DNA of 64,000 nucleotides from Achromobacter agilis. GTDB taxonomy: Bacteria > Pseudomonadota > Gammaproteobacteria > Burkholderiales > Burkholderiaceae_B. This document shows positions 1 to 7,860 of this stretch, one piece after another. Each line of letters begins with the position of its first letter. Within the stretch, counting starts at the first letter, position 1. A program made the translations under genes and the position numbers. The stretch lies in the NCBI RefSeq assembly GCF_900496965.1, contig NZ_UFQB01000013.1:62001-126000 (forward strand). Direction: 5' to 3'. The notes under the pieces are model-generated. The model was not told the DNA's origin and ran no database searches. It was given only the letters and a program-made list of their open reading frames with translations.

Positions 1-1
1 C

Positions 2-523
2 TTCGGCGCGGCGGCCTACATCGGCCGGGCGCGGGTGGTGCCGCTGCGCAATACCGGGGCGGCGATCTCGCCCTTCAACGCGTTCCAGATCCTGCAAGGC
101 ATCGAGACGCTGGCCCTGCGCGTGGACCGCATCGTCGAAAACGCGGTGAAGGTCGCCGGCTACCTGCGCGAGCATCCGAAGGTCGAGTGGGTGAATTACG
201 CGGGCCTGCCGGACCACCCCGACCACGCGCTGGCGCAGAAGTACCTGGGCGGCAAGGCGCCGGGCCTGTTCACGTTCGGCGTGAAGGGCGGCCGAGAAGC
301 CGGCGCGCGCTTCCAGGACGCGCTGCAGTTGTTTACCCGCCTGGTCAACATCGGCGACGCCAAGTCGCTGGCCACGCATCCGGCCTCCACCACCCACCGC
401 CAGCTCAATCCGGAAGAGCTGCAGAAGGCGGGGGTGCGCGAGGAAACGGTGCGCCTGTCGATCGGCATCGAGCACATCGACGACCTTCTGGCCGACCTGG
501 ACCAGGCGCTGGCGCGGGCGTAG
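2..523 (+). CDS. metY: O-acetylhomoserine sulfhydrylase, C-terminal part (5' end outside window)
   Basis: The open frame enters from the left edge, so only the last 173 or so residues are present. They match the C-terminal domain of the Cys/Met-metabolism PLP enzymes of the MetY type: RNTGAAISPFNAF near the start, then LATHPASTTHRQL and a final VRLSIGIEHIDDLL. In this family the enzyme makes homocysteine from O-acetylhomoserine and sulfide in the cytoplasm. The PLP lysine lies upstream of the window. The internal ATG at 35 is not the real start, because homology continues upstream of it. Confidence 0.9.
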   Translation, partial: FGAAAYIGRARVVPLRNTGAAISPFNAFQILQGIETLALRVDRIVENAVKVAGYLREHPKVEWVNYAGLPDHPDHALAQKYLGGKAPGLFTFGVKGGREAGARFQDALQLFTRLVNIGDAKSLATHPASTTHRQLNPEELQKAGVREETVRLSIGIEHIDDLLADLDQALARA

Positions 524-530
524 GCGCATG

Positions 531-550
531 GGGCCGCATGACCGCGGCCC
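531..550. terminator. Hairpin between convergent genes
   Basis: GGGCCGC (531-537) and GCGGCCC (544-550) form a 7-bp stem with a 6-base loop. It lies in the 39-base gap between the metY-like stop and the stop of the leftward gene at 563. There is no clear T run, so a bidirectional terminator is only a likely role. Confidence 0.45.
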
Positions 551-562
551 TTACTGCCCGGC

Positions 563-1129
563 CTATTTGCGGACGGGTCTGCCGCCGGCCGGGCAGATCA
601 GCTCGCGCAGCTTGCGCTGCACCGGATCGTGCGCGATCGGCGCGTTCCGGATACCCGCGGTAGGCAGGGACTCTATCAGCTTGCCGGTGGCGTTTTCGCC
701 CGCGTAGTGCAGGGTGTGGTCCACGGTATAGGTGTCGGCGTCGCAGTTCAGGGTGACCGGCTGGGTCACTGAACGGTACGACTGCCCGTTGGTTTCGGAA
801 ATCCGAGGCTGGGCGTAGAACCAGGCCACGGTCACGGCCATCACGGCCGGCGGATTGGACAGCGGCTTGATCGAGGCGGTGTCATAGAACACGCCCGGCA
901 TGGCCTGCGGATCCAGCGGCACCCATTCCGGGCCGCCGAACAGCATGCCGGCAGGACCCGGGTCGCGGGGCACCACGTTTACCGCGCAGGCGCCGGGCGG
1001 TACCGGATCGCCTTCTCGCACGGTGATGGTTTCGCAAGCGCCGGGCTGGGCGGCCGCGGCGGCGGAAGTCCATGCGACTGCGGCCAGCGCGGCGAGGGCG
1101 CGTCGGAATCTTGCGTGCCTTGCGATCAT
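563..1129 (-). CDS. Secreted protein resembling surface-adhesin E family
   Basis: About 188 residues. The chosen start MIARHARFRR gives a normal signal peptide (basic start, Ala-rich core, AAAAAQ cleavage region). The open frame continues 19 codons further upstream, but that extension does not look coding. The C-terminal half has the pattern of Adhesin_E-like (protein E) domains: FYDTASIKP, a tryptophan-containing strand VAWFYAQP, YRSVTQPVTLNCDADTY, then a terminal cysteine in LRELIC. The two cysteines could form the disulfide usual in that family. No functional partner is adjacent, so a role in adhesion is not shown. The family call rests on pattern only. Confidence 0.6.
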   Translation of the reverse strand: MIARHARFRRALAALAAVAWTSAAAAAQPGACETITVREGDPVPPGACAVNVVPRDPGPAGMLFGGPEWVPLDPQAMPGVFYDTASIKPLSNPPAVMAVTVAWFYAQPRISETNGQSYRSVTQPVTLNCDADTYTVDHTLHYAGENATGKLIESLPTAGIRNAPIAHDPVQRKLRELICPAGGRPVRK

Positions 1130-1249
1130 GGGGACGTTCCGTTCGGTAAGCAACGGCCATGGCCTGGCGGACTGCCTGGCAGCCATGGGATGTTCCTGAT
1201 CATACCGGCGGAGAGGGCGCTTGGGCGCCTCTTTCGATGGAAAGCGGCT

Positions 1250-1939
1250 TCAGGCCGCCAGTACGTATTCCGGATAGCGTTTACAGATCTCGGCCACCTG
1301 GCTGAGCGTGCCTGACAGATGCTCGCGCAGTACCTGCTGGGCGCGTTGCGGATCCTGGGCGACGAGGGCGTCGAGCAGGCGCTGGTGATCGTCCAGGATA
1401 CGCTCGGCCTTGCCGGCCTCCGGGAGGTGCAGGCGGCGCAGGCGGTCCAGGTGGCCGCTGTAGCGCTGCTCCAGTTCCCACAGCCGGGTCACGCCGGCCG
1501 CGTCGTGCATGTCGCGGTGGAACGCCTGGTCGGCGTTGATGAATTGCTGGTACTGGCCGCTGGCGTGGCTGGCGCGCTGCAGTTCGATGCTGGCCTGCAG
1601 GCGCAGGAACAGCGCCGGGTCGGGCCGCTGCGCCAGCATCTGCACGATTTCGAGTTCGAGCGAGCGCCGCAGGAAATGCGCCTCGCGGGCCGCCGCGATA
1701 TCGATGCGGCTGACCACTGTCGTGTGCTGCGGATAGATCTCGACCAGGGCTTCTTCCGCCAATCGCATCAGCGCATCGCGTATGGGGGTCTGGCTGAGGC
1801 CGTAGGTGTCGGCCAGCGTAACCCGCGACAGCGGCGCGCCGGGGGCGAGTTCCAGGGAGACGATCTGTTCGCGCAGGTGTTCGAAGACCTGGGGCGCCGC
1901 GTGGCGCGAGCGGTCGAGTCGGAGCTTTGGGCTGGGCAT
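1250..1939 (-). CDS. GntR-family (FadR/FCD) transcriptional regulator
   Basis: About 229 residues from the start MPSPKLRLDR. Residues 10-70 form a winged helix-turn-helix with the GntR signature LADTYGLSQTPIRDALMRLAEEALVEIYPQ. The rest is an all-helical FCD ligand domain with the usual metal-binding Asp/His positions (ADQAFHRDMHDAAG, and a later His in DDHQRLLDAL). It is divergent from the dehydratase gene at 2068, and a palindrome at 2010-2025 lies between them. It probably represses that operon and responds to a sugar acid or related carboxylate. An upstream in-frame ATG at 1999 would add 20 unlikely residues. Confidence 0.88.
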   Translation of the reverse strand: MPSPKLRLDRSRHAAPQVFEHLREQIVSLELAPGAPLSRVTLADTYGLSQTPIRDALMRLAEEALVEIYPQHTTVVSRIDIAAAREAHFLRRSLELEIVQMLAQRPDPALFLRLQASIELQRASHASGQYQQFINADQAFHRDMHDAAGVTRLWELEQRYSGHLDRLRRLHLPEAGKAERILDDHQRLLDALVAQDPQRAQQVLREHLSGTLSQVAEICKRYPEYVLAA

Positions 1940-1992
1940 CGGGAGGCGCGAAAGGCAGGGCCACGAAAATGTAGAAGACCCAGTGTAGCGGG

Positions 1993-2025
1993 TTTTCACC
2001 TAGCTGACGCACTAATACATTAGTG
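1993..2025 (+). promoter_or_regulatory. Candidate promoter with overlapping palindromic operator
   Basis: A sigma-70-like promoter can be read as TTTTCA (1993-1998), a 17-base spacer and TACATT (2016-2021). The palindrome CACTAATACATTAGTG (2010-2025, 7-bp arms, 2-base centre) covers the -10 element. This placement suits repression of the dehydratase operon by the divergent GntR regulator. The promoter is a weak match; the palindrome is seen directly. Confidence 0.55.
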
Positions 2026-2067
2026 TTTAAATGGCTTCATCGACATTCCGTTCAACCGCCGCACCTT

Positions 2068-3798
2068 ATGAAACGTTCCTACGAAAGCCTGCGCAGCGCC
2101 GCCTGGATGGCCAAGGACGATCTGCGTTCCTTCGGCCACCGTTCCCGCATGATGCAGATGGGCTATGGCCCCGACGATTGGGCGGGCCGCCCCATCATCG
2201 CCATCGTCAACACCTGGTCCGACCTGAATCCCTGCCACAGCCATTTCAAGCAGCGGGTGGAGGACGTCAAGCGGGGCGTGCTCCAGGCGGGCGGCTTTCC
2301 CGTGGAGCTGCCCGCCATCTCGGTGTCGGAATCCTTCGTCAAACCGACCACCATGCTGTATCGCAACTTCCTCGCCATGGAAACCGAGGAATTGCTGCGC
2401 AGCCACCCGGTGGACGGCGCGGTTCTCATGGGCGGCTGCGACAAGACCACGCCCGGGCTGATCATGGGCGCGATCAGCGCCGGGCTCCCCTGTATCTATG
2501 TGCCGGCCGGTCCCATGCTGCGCGGCAATTGGAAGGGCAAGATCCTGGGGTCGGGCTCGGACGCGTGGAAGCTCTGGGACGAACGGCGCGCGGGCAAGAT
2601 CACGCAGGCGCAATGGACCGAAGTGGAGGGCGGCATCGCCCGCAGCTACGGCACCTGCATGACCATGGGCACGGCCAGCACCATGACCGCCATCGCCGAG
2701 ACCATCGGCATGACGCTGCCCGGCGCGTCCTCCATCCCCGCCGCGGACGTGAACCACATGCGCATGTCGGCCGAATGCGGCCGGCGCGCGGTGGAGATGG
2801 TCTGGGAGGACCTGACGCCGCAGCGCATCCTGGGCGCCGCGTCCTTTAAGAACGCCATCAACGTGGCCATGGCCATGGGATGCTCGACGAACGCCATCGT
2901 GCACCTCGTCGCCATGTCGCGCCGCGCGGGCTGCGCCGTCGGCCTGGACGACTTCGACGTCGCCAGCCGCAAAGTGCCCGTGATCGCCAACATCCGGCCC
3001 AGCGGCGACACCTACCTGATGGAAGATTTCTACTACGCGGGCGGGCTGCCGGCGCTGATGTCGCGCCTGCACGGCCACCTGGATCCGTCGGCCATGACCG
3101 TCACCGGCAAGACGCTGGGAGAGAACATCGCCGGCGCCGAGGTCTACAACGACGATGTGATCCGCACGCTGGAGACGGCCATCTACGAAGAAGGCGCGCT
3201 GGCCGTGCTGCGCGGCAACATCGCGCCCGATGGCTGCGTCATCAAGCCCAGCGCCTGCGCGCCGCAGTACTTGCGGCATACCGGGCCCGCGCTGGTGTTC
3301 GACGACTATCCCAGCATGAAGGCTGCCGTCGACGACGAAAACCTGGACGTCACCGCCGACCACATCATGATCCTGCGCAACGCCGGCCCGCAGGGCGGCC
3401 CGGGCATGCCGGAATGGGGCATGCTGCCCATCCCCACCAAACTGGTGAAGCAGGGCGTGCGCGACATGCTGCGCCTGTCTGACGCGCGCATGAGCGGCAC
3501 CAGCTATGGCGCCTGCATCCTGCATGTGGCCCCGGAAAGCTATATCGGCGGCCCGCTGGCGCTGGTCAGGACGGGCGATCTGATCACCGTGGACGTGCCG
3601 GCCCGCAGCATCCACCTGAACGTCAGCGACGAAGAACTGACGGCGCGCCGCGCCGCCTGGACGCCGCCGCCCAAGCGCTACGAGCGCGGCTACGGCTGGA
3701 TGTATTCCAAGCACATCCTGCAGGCCAACGACGGCTGCGATTTCGATTTCCTGGAAACCGGATTCGGCGCGCCCGTGCCCGAACCCGAAATCTTCTGA
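2068..3798 (+). CDS. IlvD/Edd-family dehydratase (sugar-acid type)
   Basis: 576 residues from ATG 2068. The frame stays open upstream to a GTG at 2023, but that lies in the operator. The protein has the conserved cysteines of Fe-S dehydratases in NPCHSHF, GGCDKTTP and GTCMTMGTAST, and the C-terminal block SDARMSGTSYGACILHVAPES. Its length and sequence are closer to aldonate dehydratases (arabinonate/xylonate type) than to dihydroxyacid dehydratase IlvD. Such enzymes remove water from an aldonate to give a 2-keto-3-deoxy acid. The following RraA-like and Bug genes suggest a small carboxylate catabolic operon. The exact substrate cannot be read from the sequence. Confidence 0.9.
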   Translation: MKRSYESLRSAAWMAKDDLRSFGHRSRMMQMGYGPDDWAGRPIIAIVNTWSDLNPCHSHFKQRVEDVKRGVLQAGGFPVELPAISVSESFVKPTTMLYRNFLAMETEELLRSHPVDGAVLMGGCDKTTPGLIMGAISAGLPCIYVPAGPMLRGNWKGKILGSGSDAWKLWDERRAGKITQAQWTEVEGGIARSYGTCMTMGTASTMTAIAETIGMTLPGASSIPAADVNHMRMSAECGRRAVEMVWEDLTPQRILGAASFKNAINVAMAMGCSTNAIVHLVAMSRRAGCAVGLDDFDVASRKVPVIANIRPSGDTYLMEDFYYAGGLPALMSRLHGHLDPSAMTVTGKTLGENIAGAEVYNDDVIRTLETAIYEEGALAVLRGNIAPDGCVIKPSACAPQYLRHTGPALVFDDYPSMKAAVDDENLDVTADHIMILRNAGPQGGPGMPEWGMLPIPTKLVKQGVRDMLRLSDARMSGTSYGACILHVAPESYIGGPLALVRTGDLITVDVPARSIHLNVSDEELTARRAAWTPPPKRYERGYGWMYSKHILQANDGCDFDFLETGFGAPVPEPEIF

Positions 3799-3877
3799 GT
3801 TCGCAGGCGGGTCTGGTCCCGCTTCCGATCCGCTTCTTTTGCGTCGTATTCCGTCGCCCCTAGACCCCGGAGCCATC

Positions 3878-4597
3878 GTGTCCCAAATGAATCCCGAAAC
3901 CCGCGCCCGCCTGGCCGGCGTCAGCACCGCCACGCTGTGCACCGCCTTGTTCAAGCGCGGCCTGCGCAACCAGTTCATCCAGGACGTGCGTCCATTGAAC
4001 GCGTCGCTGCCCAATATGGTGGGCCCGGCCTTCACTTTGCGGTACATCCCCGCGCGCGAGGACCTGAACACCATCAAGGTATTCGAAGACCGCTCGCATC
4101 CGCAGCGCGTCGCGGTCGAGACCTGCCCGGAAGGCGCGGTGCTGGTCATGGACAGCCGCAAGGACGCGCGGGCGGCGTCGGCCGGTTCCATCCTGGTGAC
4201 GCGGCTCATGAAGCGCGGGGTGGCCGGCGTGGTGACGGACGGCGGCTTCCGCGATTCGCCCGAGATCGCGGAACTGGGTTTCGCCGCCTACCACCAGCGT
4301 CCTTCCGCGCCGACCAACCTGACCCTGCACCAGGCGCTCGACATCAATGCGCCCATCGGTTGCGGCGACGTGGCGGTGTTCCCCGGAGATATCGTGGTGG
4401 GCGACCGCGAGGGCGTCGTGGTGATTCCCGCCAACCTGGCCGACGAAATCGCGTCCGAAGCGGTGGAAATGACCGCCTTCGAGGACTTCGTGACCGGCCA
4501 GGTGCAGCAGGGCGCGTCCATTCTTGGGCTGTACCCGCCCACCGATCCGGGCACCCGGGACAAATTCGCCGCATGGCGCAAAGAACAGGGCCGTTGA
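3878..4597 (+). CDS. RraA-like protein (class II aldolase/decarboxylase fold)
   Basis: 239 residues from GTG 3878, chosen because CCGGAG lies about 6 bases upstream; ATG 3887 is an alternative. The protein shows the RraA/HMG-aldolase pattern: LSTATLCTAL-type start, GPAFTLRY, then the metal and substrate block VAGVVTDGGFRDSPEIAELGFAAYH and GDVAVFPGDIVVGDREGVVVIP. Family members include 4-hydroxy-4-methyl-2-oxoglutarate aldolases and regulators of RNase E. Its place after a dehydratase and before a solute receptor favours a catabolic enzyme that cleaves or decarboxylates a keto acid. It is not evidence for RNase control. Confidence 0.82.
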   Translation: MSQMNPETRARLAGVSTATLCTALFKRGLRNQFIQDVRPLNASLPNMVGPAFTLRYIPAREDLNTIKVFEDRSHPQRVAVETCPEGAVLVMDSRKDARAASAGSILVTRLMKRGVAGVVTDGGFRDSPEIAELGFAAYHQRPSAPTNLTLHQALDINAPIGCGDVAVFPGDIVVGDREGVVVIPANLADEIASEAVEMTAFEDFVTGQVQQGASILGLYPPTDPGTRDKFAAWRKEQGR

Positions 4598-4654
4598 GCC
4601 TTGCCGCCGGCGCCGCCGGCATTCCAGACCGATAACGAGAGGCAGGAGACAACC

Positions 4655-5644
4655 ATGAATACGCAACGACGCGGCGCGCTGGCCGCGCTGCTGGGCGCCG
4701 CCGTGCTGGGCACGCTTGCATTGCCCGCGCGCGCGGCCGACTGGCCGGCGCAAAAACCCATTTCCTATGTGGTGCCGTTCACCGTCGGCGGTTCGACCGA
4801 CGTGGTGGGCCGGGTGCTGGCGCAGAAGCTGGGCGACCGCCTGCACCAGAACGTCATCGTGGAGAACAAGCCGGGCGCGGCCGGCGGCATCGGCGCGACC
4901 TACGTGGCCAAGGCGCCGCCCGACGGCTACACCCTGTTCGGCGGCACCATCAGCACGCACGCGATCAACGCCAGCCTGTACAAGAACCTGAAATACGACC
5001 CGGTCAAGGATTTCGAGCCGGTTTCGCTGATCGCCTACCTGCCCAACGTGCTGCTGGTGGATCCGAATCTGGGGGTGAATTCGGTGGCCGACCTTATCGC
5101 GCTGCTCAAGCGCGACCCGAGCAAGCGCACCTTCGCGTCCTCCGGCGCGGGCACCTCCACGCACCTGGCGGGCGAACTCTTCTCCGGCATGATCGGCGTG
5201 CCGCTTACGCACGTGCCATACAAGGGGACGCCGCCCGCGATGGTGGACGTGTCTTCGGGAGCGGTGACCTTCATGTTCGACCAGATGACGGCGGCGCTGC
5301 CGCTGTTGCAGACGGGTAAGCTCAAGCTGCTGGCCGTCACCACCAAGGACCGCATCGCGCTGGCGCCCGAGGTGCCGACCATGCAGGAAGCCGGGGTGCC
5401 GGGCTTCCAGATGGCGTCCTGGCAGGCCGTGTATGCGCCCAAGGGAACGCCCAAGCCCATCCTGGACAAGCTGGCCCAGGAGATCGCGCTGATCCTGAAA
5501 GAGCCCGACGTCCAGGAAAAGCTGGGCAAGACGATGGGAATGGAGCTGGTGGGCAGCACGCCCGAGCAGTTGCGGGACCTGATGGCGACCGAGATCCCGC
5601 GCTGGGCGGAAGTCGTCAAGAAGTCCGGCGCAACCGTCGAGTAG
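4655..5644 (+). CDS. Bug/TctC-family periplasmic solute receptor
   Basis: 329 residues from ATG 4655, preceded by AGGAGA. There is a signal peptide (MNTQRRGALAALLGAAVLG, cleavage near ARAAD). Family blocks are PISYVVPFTVGGSTDVVGR, VENKPGAAGGIGATYVAKAPPDGYTL, LTHVPYKGTPPAM and APEVPTMQEAGVPGF. Bug receptors bind carboxylates in the periplasm and normally feed a TctAB membrane pair. No TctA or TctB gene is present here, so it must act with a distant transporter or as a sensor. It is the last gene of the dehydratase operon. Confidence 0.9.
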   Translation: MNTQRRGALAALLGAAVLGTLALPARAADWPAQKPISYVVPFTVGGSTDVVGRVLAQKLGDRLHQNVIVENKPGAAGGIGATYVAKAPPDGYTLFGGTISTHAINASLYKNLKYDPVKDFEPVSLIAYLPNVLLVDPNLGVNSVADLIALLKRDPSKRTFASSGAGTSTHLAGELFSGMIGVPLTHVPYKGTPPAMVDVSSGAVTFMFDQMTAALPLLQTGKLKLLAVTTKDRIALAPEVPTMQEAGVPGFQMASWQAVYAPKGTPKPILDKLAQEIALILKEPDVQEKLGKTMGMELVGSTPEQLRDLMATEIPRWAEVVKKSGATVE

Positions 5645-5695
5645 GCCGCGGGGTTGGCGGGCGCGGCGCGTCCGCAGCCGTTCAGGGCGATACGC

Positions 5696-6661
5696 TCAGG
5701 GCTTCAGATTCAGCTTGGGCACCAGCGCCTTGAACGCCTCTTCCTGGCGCGCCACGTCGGCCGCGAATTGCGGCTGGTCGGCGTAGGAGGGCGTCAGGCT
5801 CTGTTTGCGCATCAGGGCCTGGAAGTCCTGGGACTGCGCCACCTGGCGGGCCGCGGCCCGCCATTTTTCCACCACGCTCGCGGGCGTCGCCTTGGGCACG
5901 CCGATGCCGCGCCAGACGCTGAATTGCAGGTCCGCGCCTTTCTCTTTCATTGTCGGCACGCCCGGCAGATTGTCCAGCCGCTTCGGCGCCATGACGGCCA
6001 GCGTGCGCAGCTTGCCGGTTTCGACGTGCTGCTGCAACTCGGCGTAGGCCACCGTGGTGGCCTGCACGTCGCCCGCCAGCAGGCCCATGATGGCGGGCGC
6101 CGATCCCTGGTAGGGCACATGCACGAACTTCACGCCGGCCTGCTCGCCCAGCGCAGCCGCCGCCATGTGCGGCACGGTGCCGATGCCGGCGTTGGACACG
6201 GCGATGCGTTCGGGGTGCTTCCGGGCGTCGTCCAGGAATTCCTCCACCGTCTTCCAGGGCGCGTCTGCGCTCACCGTTACCGACGACGGGTCGTCGGTAA
6301 AGCGGGCCACGGGCTGGAAGTCGCCGACCGTGGTCTTGCCTATGCCCATCAGGGGCACCACCAGCATTTCCGGCGTCATCAGGACCAGCTTGTAGCCGTC
6401 GGGCTGGGCGTTGGCGACGTAGGCCCAGCCGATGGAGCCGCTGGCGCCGGGCTTGTTGATCACCACCGTGGGCTGCGCCATCATGGGCGGGCGTACCGCT
6501 TCGGCGATGGCGCGCGCGGTGTTGTCGCTGCCGCCGCCGGGCTGGTAGGCGACCACCAGTTCCATCGAGCGGGCGGGGTAGTCTGCGGCATGTGCGGCGG
6601 ACAGGACGGAAACTGCGGACAGGGCGCTGATGGCCAGCGCGGACAGGCGGAAGGGGCGCAT
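5696..6661 (-). CDS. Bug/TctC-family periplasmic solute receptor
   Basis: 321 residues with a signal peptide (MRPFRLSALAISALSAVSVLSAAHAAD). It carries ELVVAYQPGGGSDNTARAIAEAV, VINKPGASGSIGWAYVANAQPDGYKL, VHVPYQGSAPAI and LPGVPTMKEKG, all typical Bug blocks. It follows the DapA-like gene on the same strand with a 16-base gap, so the two are probably co-transcribed. The receptor should deliver the carboxylate whose product the lyase uses. It converges with the receptor at 4655-5644. Confidence 0.9.
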   Translation of the reverse strand: MRPFRLSALAISALSAVSVLSAAHAADYPARSMELVVAYQPGGGSDNTARAIAEAVRPPMMAQPTVVINKPGASGSIGWAYVANAQPDGYKLVLMTPEMLVVPLMGIGKTTVGDFQPVARFTDDPSSVTVSADAPWKTVEEFLDDARKHPERIAVSNAGIGTVPHMAAAALGEQAGVKFVHVPYQGSAPAIMGLLAGDVQATTVAYAELQQHVETGKLRTLAVMAPKRLDNLPGVPTMKEKGADLQFSVWRGIGVPKATPASVVEKWRAAARQVAQSQDFQALMRKQSLTPSYADQPQFAADVARQEEAFKALVPKLNLKP

Positions 6662-6677
6662 GGTGGCGGCTCCGGTA

Positions 6678-7580
6678 TCAGTAGCCCAGGGCGGACAGGT
6701 CCGCGAGCGTCTGTTTGGTGATGGCGATCGTGCGTTCGCGTTCGGCGCCGGCCAGGTCCAGGCGCGGCGGTTTCACGGTTTCGGCGCTGCCGGTGATCAG
6801 GTGTTCGGCCAACTTGATGTGCTGAACCAGCTTGACCACCGTGTCCAGGTGGTACAGCGGCGTCAGCGCCGCGTACAGCTTGCGGGCGCGCACGTAATCG
6901 CCTTCGACGGCCAGCTTCAGCAGGTCCACCGAGGCCCTGGGCAGCGCGTTGGCCATGCCCGAGACCCAGCCGGTCACGCCCAGCGCGGCGCTCTCCAGGA
7001 TCAGGTCGTCCACGCCGCAGACCACGGCAAGCCGGTCACCGAAGCGCGTGATCAGGTCGGTGACCCGGGTAGTGTCGTAGGACTCCTCTTTGATCGCGAC
7101 GATGGTCGGCTCTTCCAGCAGCTCGGCCACGAGGTCGGGCGTCAGGTCCACGCCGTAGCCGCGCGGGTTGTTATAGAGCAGGATGGGCAGGGCGCTGGCG
7201 CGCGCCACCTCACGGTAGAAGGCCACCGTCTCGCGGCCGTCGGACTTGTAGGTCAGGCCCGGGAACACCATCAGCCCGTCCACGCCGATGCGCGCGGCTT
7301 CCTGCGCGAAAGCGACGACACGCGCGGTGCCGGTCTCCGCCACGCCCGAGATCACCGGCACCCGTCCAGCCACGGTCTGCACGGCGGTGCGCAGCACTTC
7401 CAGTTTCTCTTCGGGCGAGAGCTGGGCGTTTTCGCCCACCATGCCCATCATCACGACGCCGCTCACGCCGTTCTCGATCAGGCGTTCCAGGCCGTGGCGG
7501 ATGGCGTCGAGGTCCAGCGAAAAATCGGGTTTCAGCTTGGTGGTGACGGCGGGGAATACGCCTTGCCATTGAATGTTCAT
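6678..7580 (-). CDS. Dihydrodipicolinate synthase/N-acetylneuraminate lyase family protein
   Basis: 300 residues forming a DapA-type TIM barrel. The Schiff-base lysine is K164 in VAIKEES and the catalytic tyrosine is Y136 in LLYNNPRG. The substrate-carboxylate loop GMVGE at 46-50 replaces the usual G(S/T)TGE. Catabolic members split or dehydrate 2-keto-3-deoxy sugar acids. Its partner is a Bug receptor rather than lysine genes, so true lysine biosynthesis is unlikely. It is divergent from a GntR regulator, with GGATCC palindromes in the 280-base gap. Confidence 0.86.
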   Translation of the reverse strand: MNIQWQGVFPAVTTKLKPDFSLDLDAIRHGLERLIENGVSGVVMMGMVGENAQLSPEEKLEVLRTAVQTVAGRVPVISGVAETGTARVVAFAQEAARIGVDGLMVFPGLTYKSDGRETVAFYREVARASALPILLYNNPRGYGVDLTPDLVAELLEEPTIVAIKEESYDTTRVTDLITRFGDRLAVVCGVDDLILESAALGVTGWVSGMANALPRASVDLLKLAVEGDYVRARKLYAALTPLYHLDTVVKLVQHIKLAEHLITGSAETVKPPRLDLAGAERERTIAITKQTLADLSALGY

Positions 7581-7638
7581 GCTGCGGCTCCTGATACGGG
7601 ATCCGCCCAGGTCGGAGTGGGCGGATATTGGTTATTGG

Positions 7639-7736
7639 ATATTGGATCCAAAAATATGGGGCTTAAAAAAACGAGGCGCGAGCCTCGGGCCGTTGCTCGG
7701 CGAGCTTCGGCTTGAACTGGATCATGGATCCAATAT
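7639..7736. promoter_or_regulatory. Paired GGATCC operators between divergent genes
   Basis: ATATTGGATCC (7639-7649) and GGATCCAATAT (7726-7736) are exact 11-bp inverted copies about 76 bases apart. The left copy contains the full palindrome TTGGATCCAA (7642-7651). This matches the operator type reported for VanR-like FCD regulators of the GntR family. The GntR gene at 7861 is the obvious ligand. Paired sites could allow looping and control of both the DapA-like gene and the regulator. Confidence 0.6.
7665..7687 (-). terminator. Intrinsic terminator or attenuator on the minus strand
   Basis: On the minus strand CGAGGC, a 4-base TCGC loop and GCCTCG (7687-7672) are followed, after one base, by a run of seven T (7671-7665). 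This is a textbook Rho-independent shape. It lies between the two GGATCC boxes and about 85 bases upstream of the DapA-like start. It could attenuate that operon or stop antisense transcripts coming from the right. Confidence 0.55.
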
Positions 7737-7860
7737 ACTCACATTAAACGGGCTGCGGGCACCGGCTGTCTCTCGGGGTTTTCCTGGGCATGGCGGATCC
7801 GGTTGCGGCGGTCCGACGCCGTGCGGCGCCCGCCGCGCGGCCCAACCAGGCAGGTTTTAC

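Noticed and set aside
2020-4209. Long minus-strand open frame of 729 codons opposite the dehydratase and RraA-like genes
   Set aside because: It is a shadow of high-G+C third positions. Its translation is His/Arg/Gly/Ala-rich with no domain pattern, while the plus strand encodes two clear families.
3878-4597. Naming the RraA-like protein as RNase E regulator rraA
   Set aside because: Context with a dehydratase and a solute receptor, and the aldolase-type GGFRD block, favour an enzyme.
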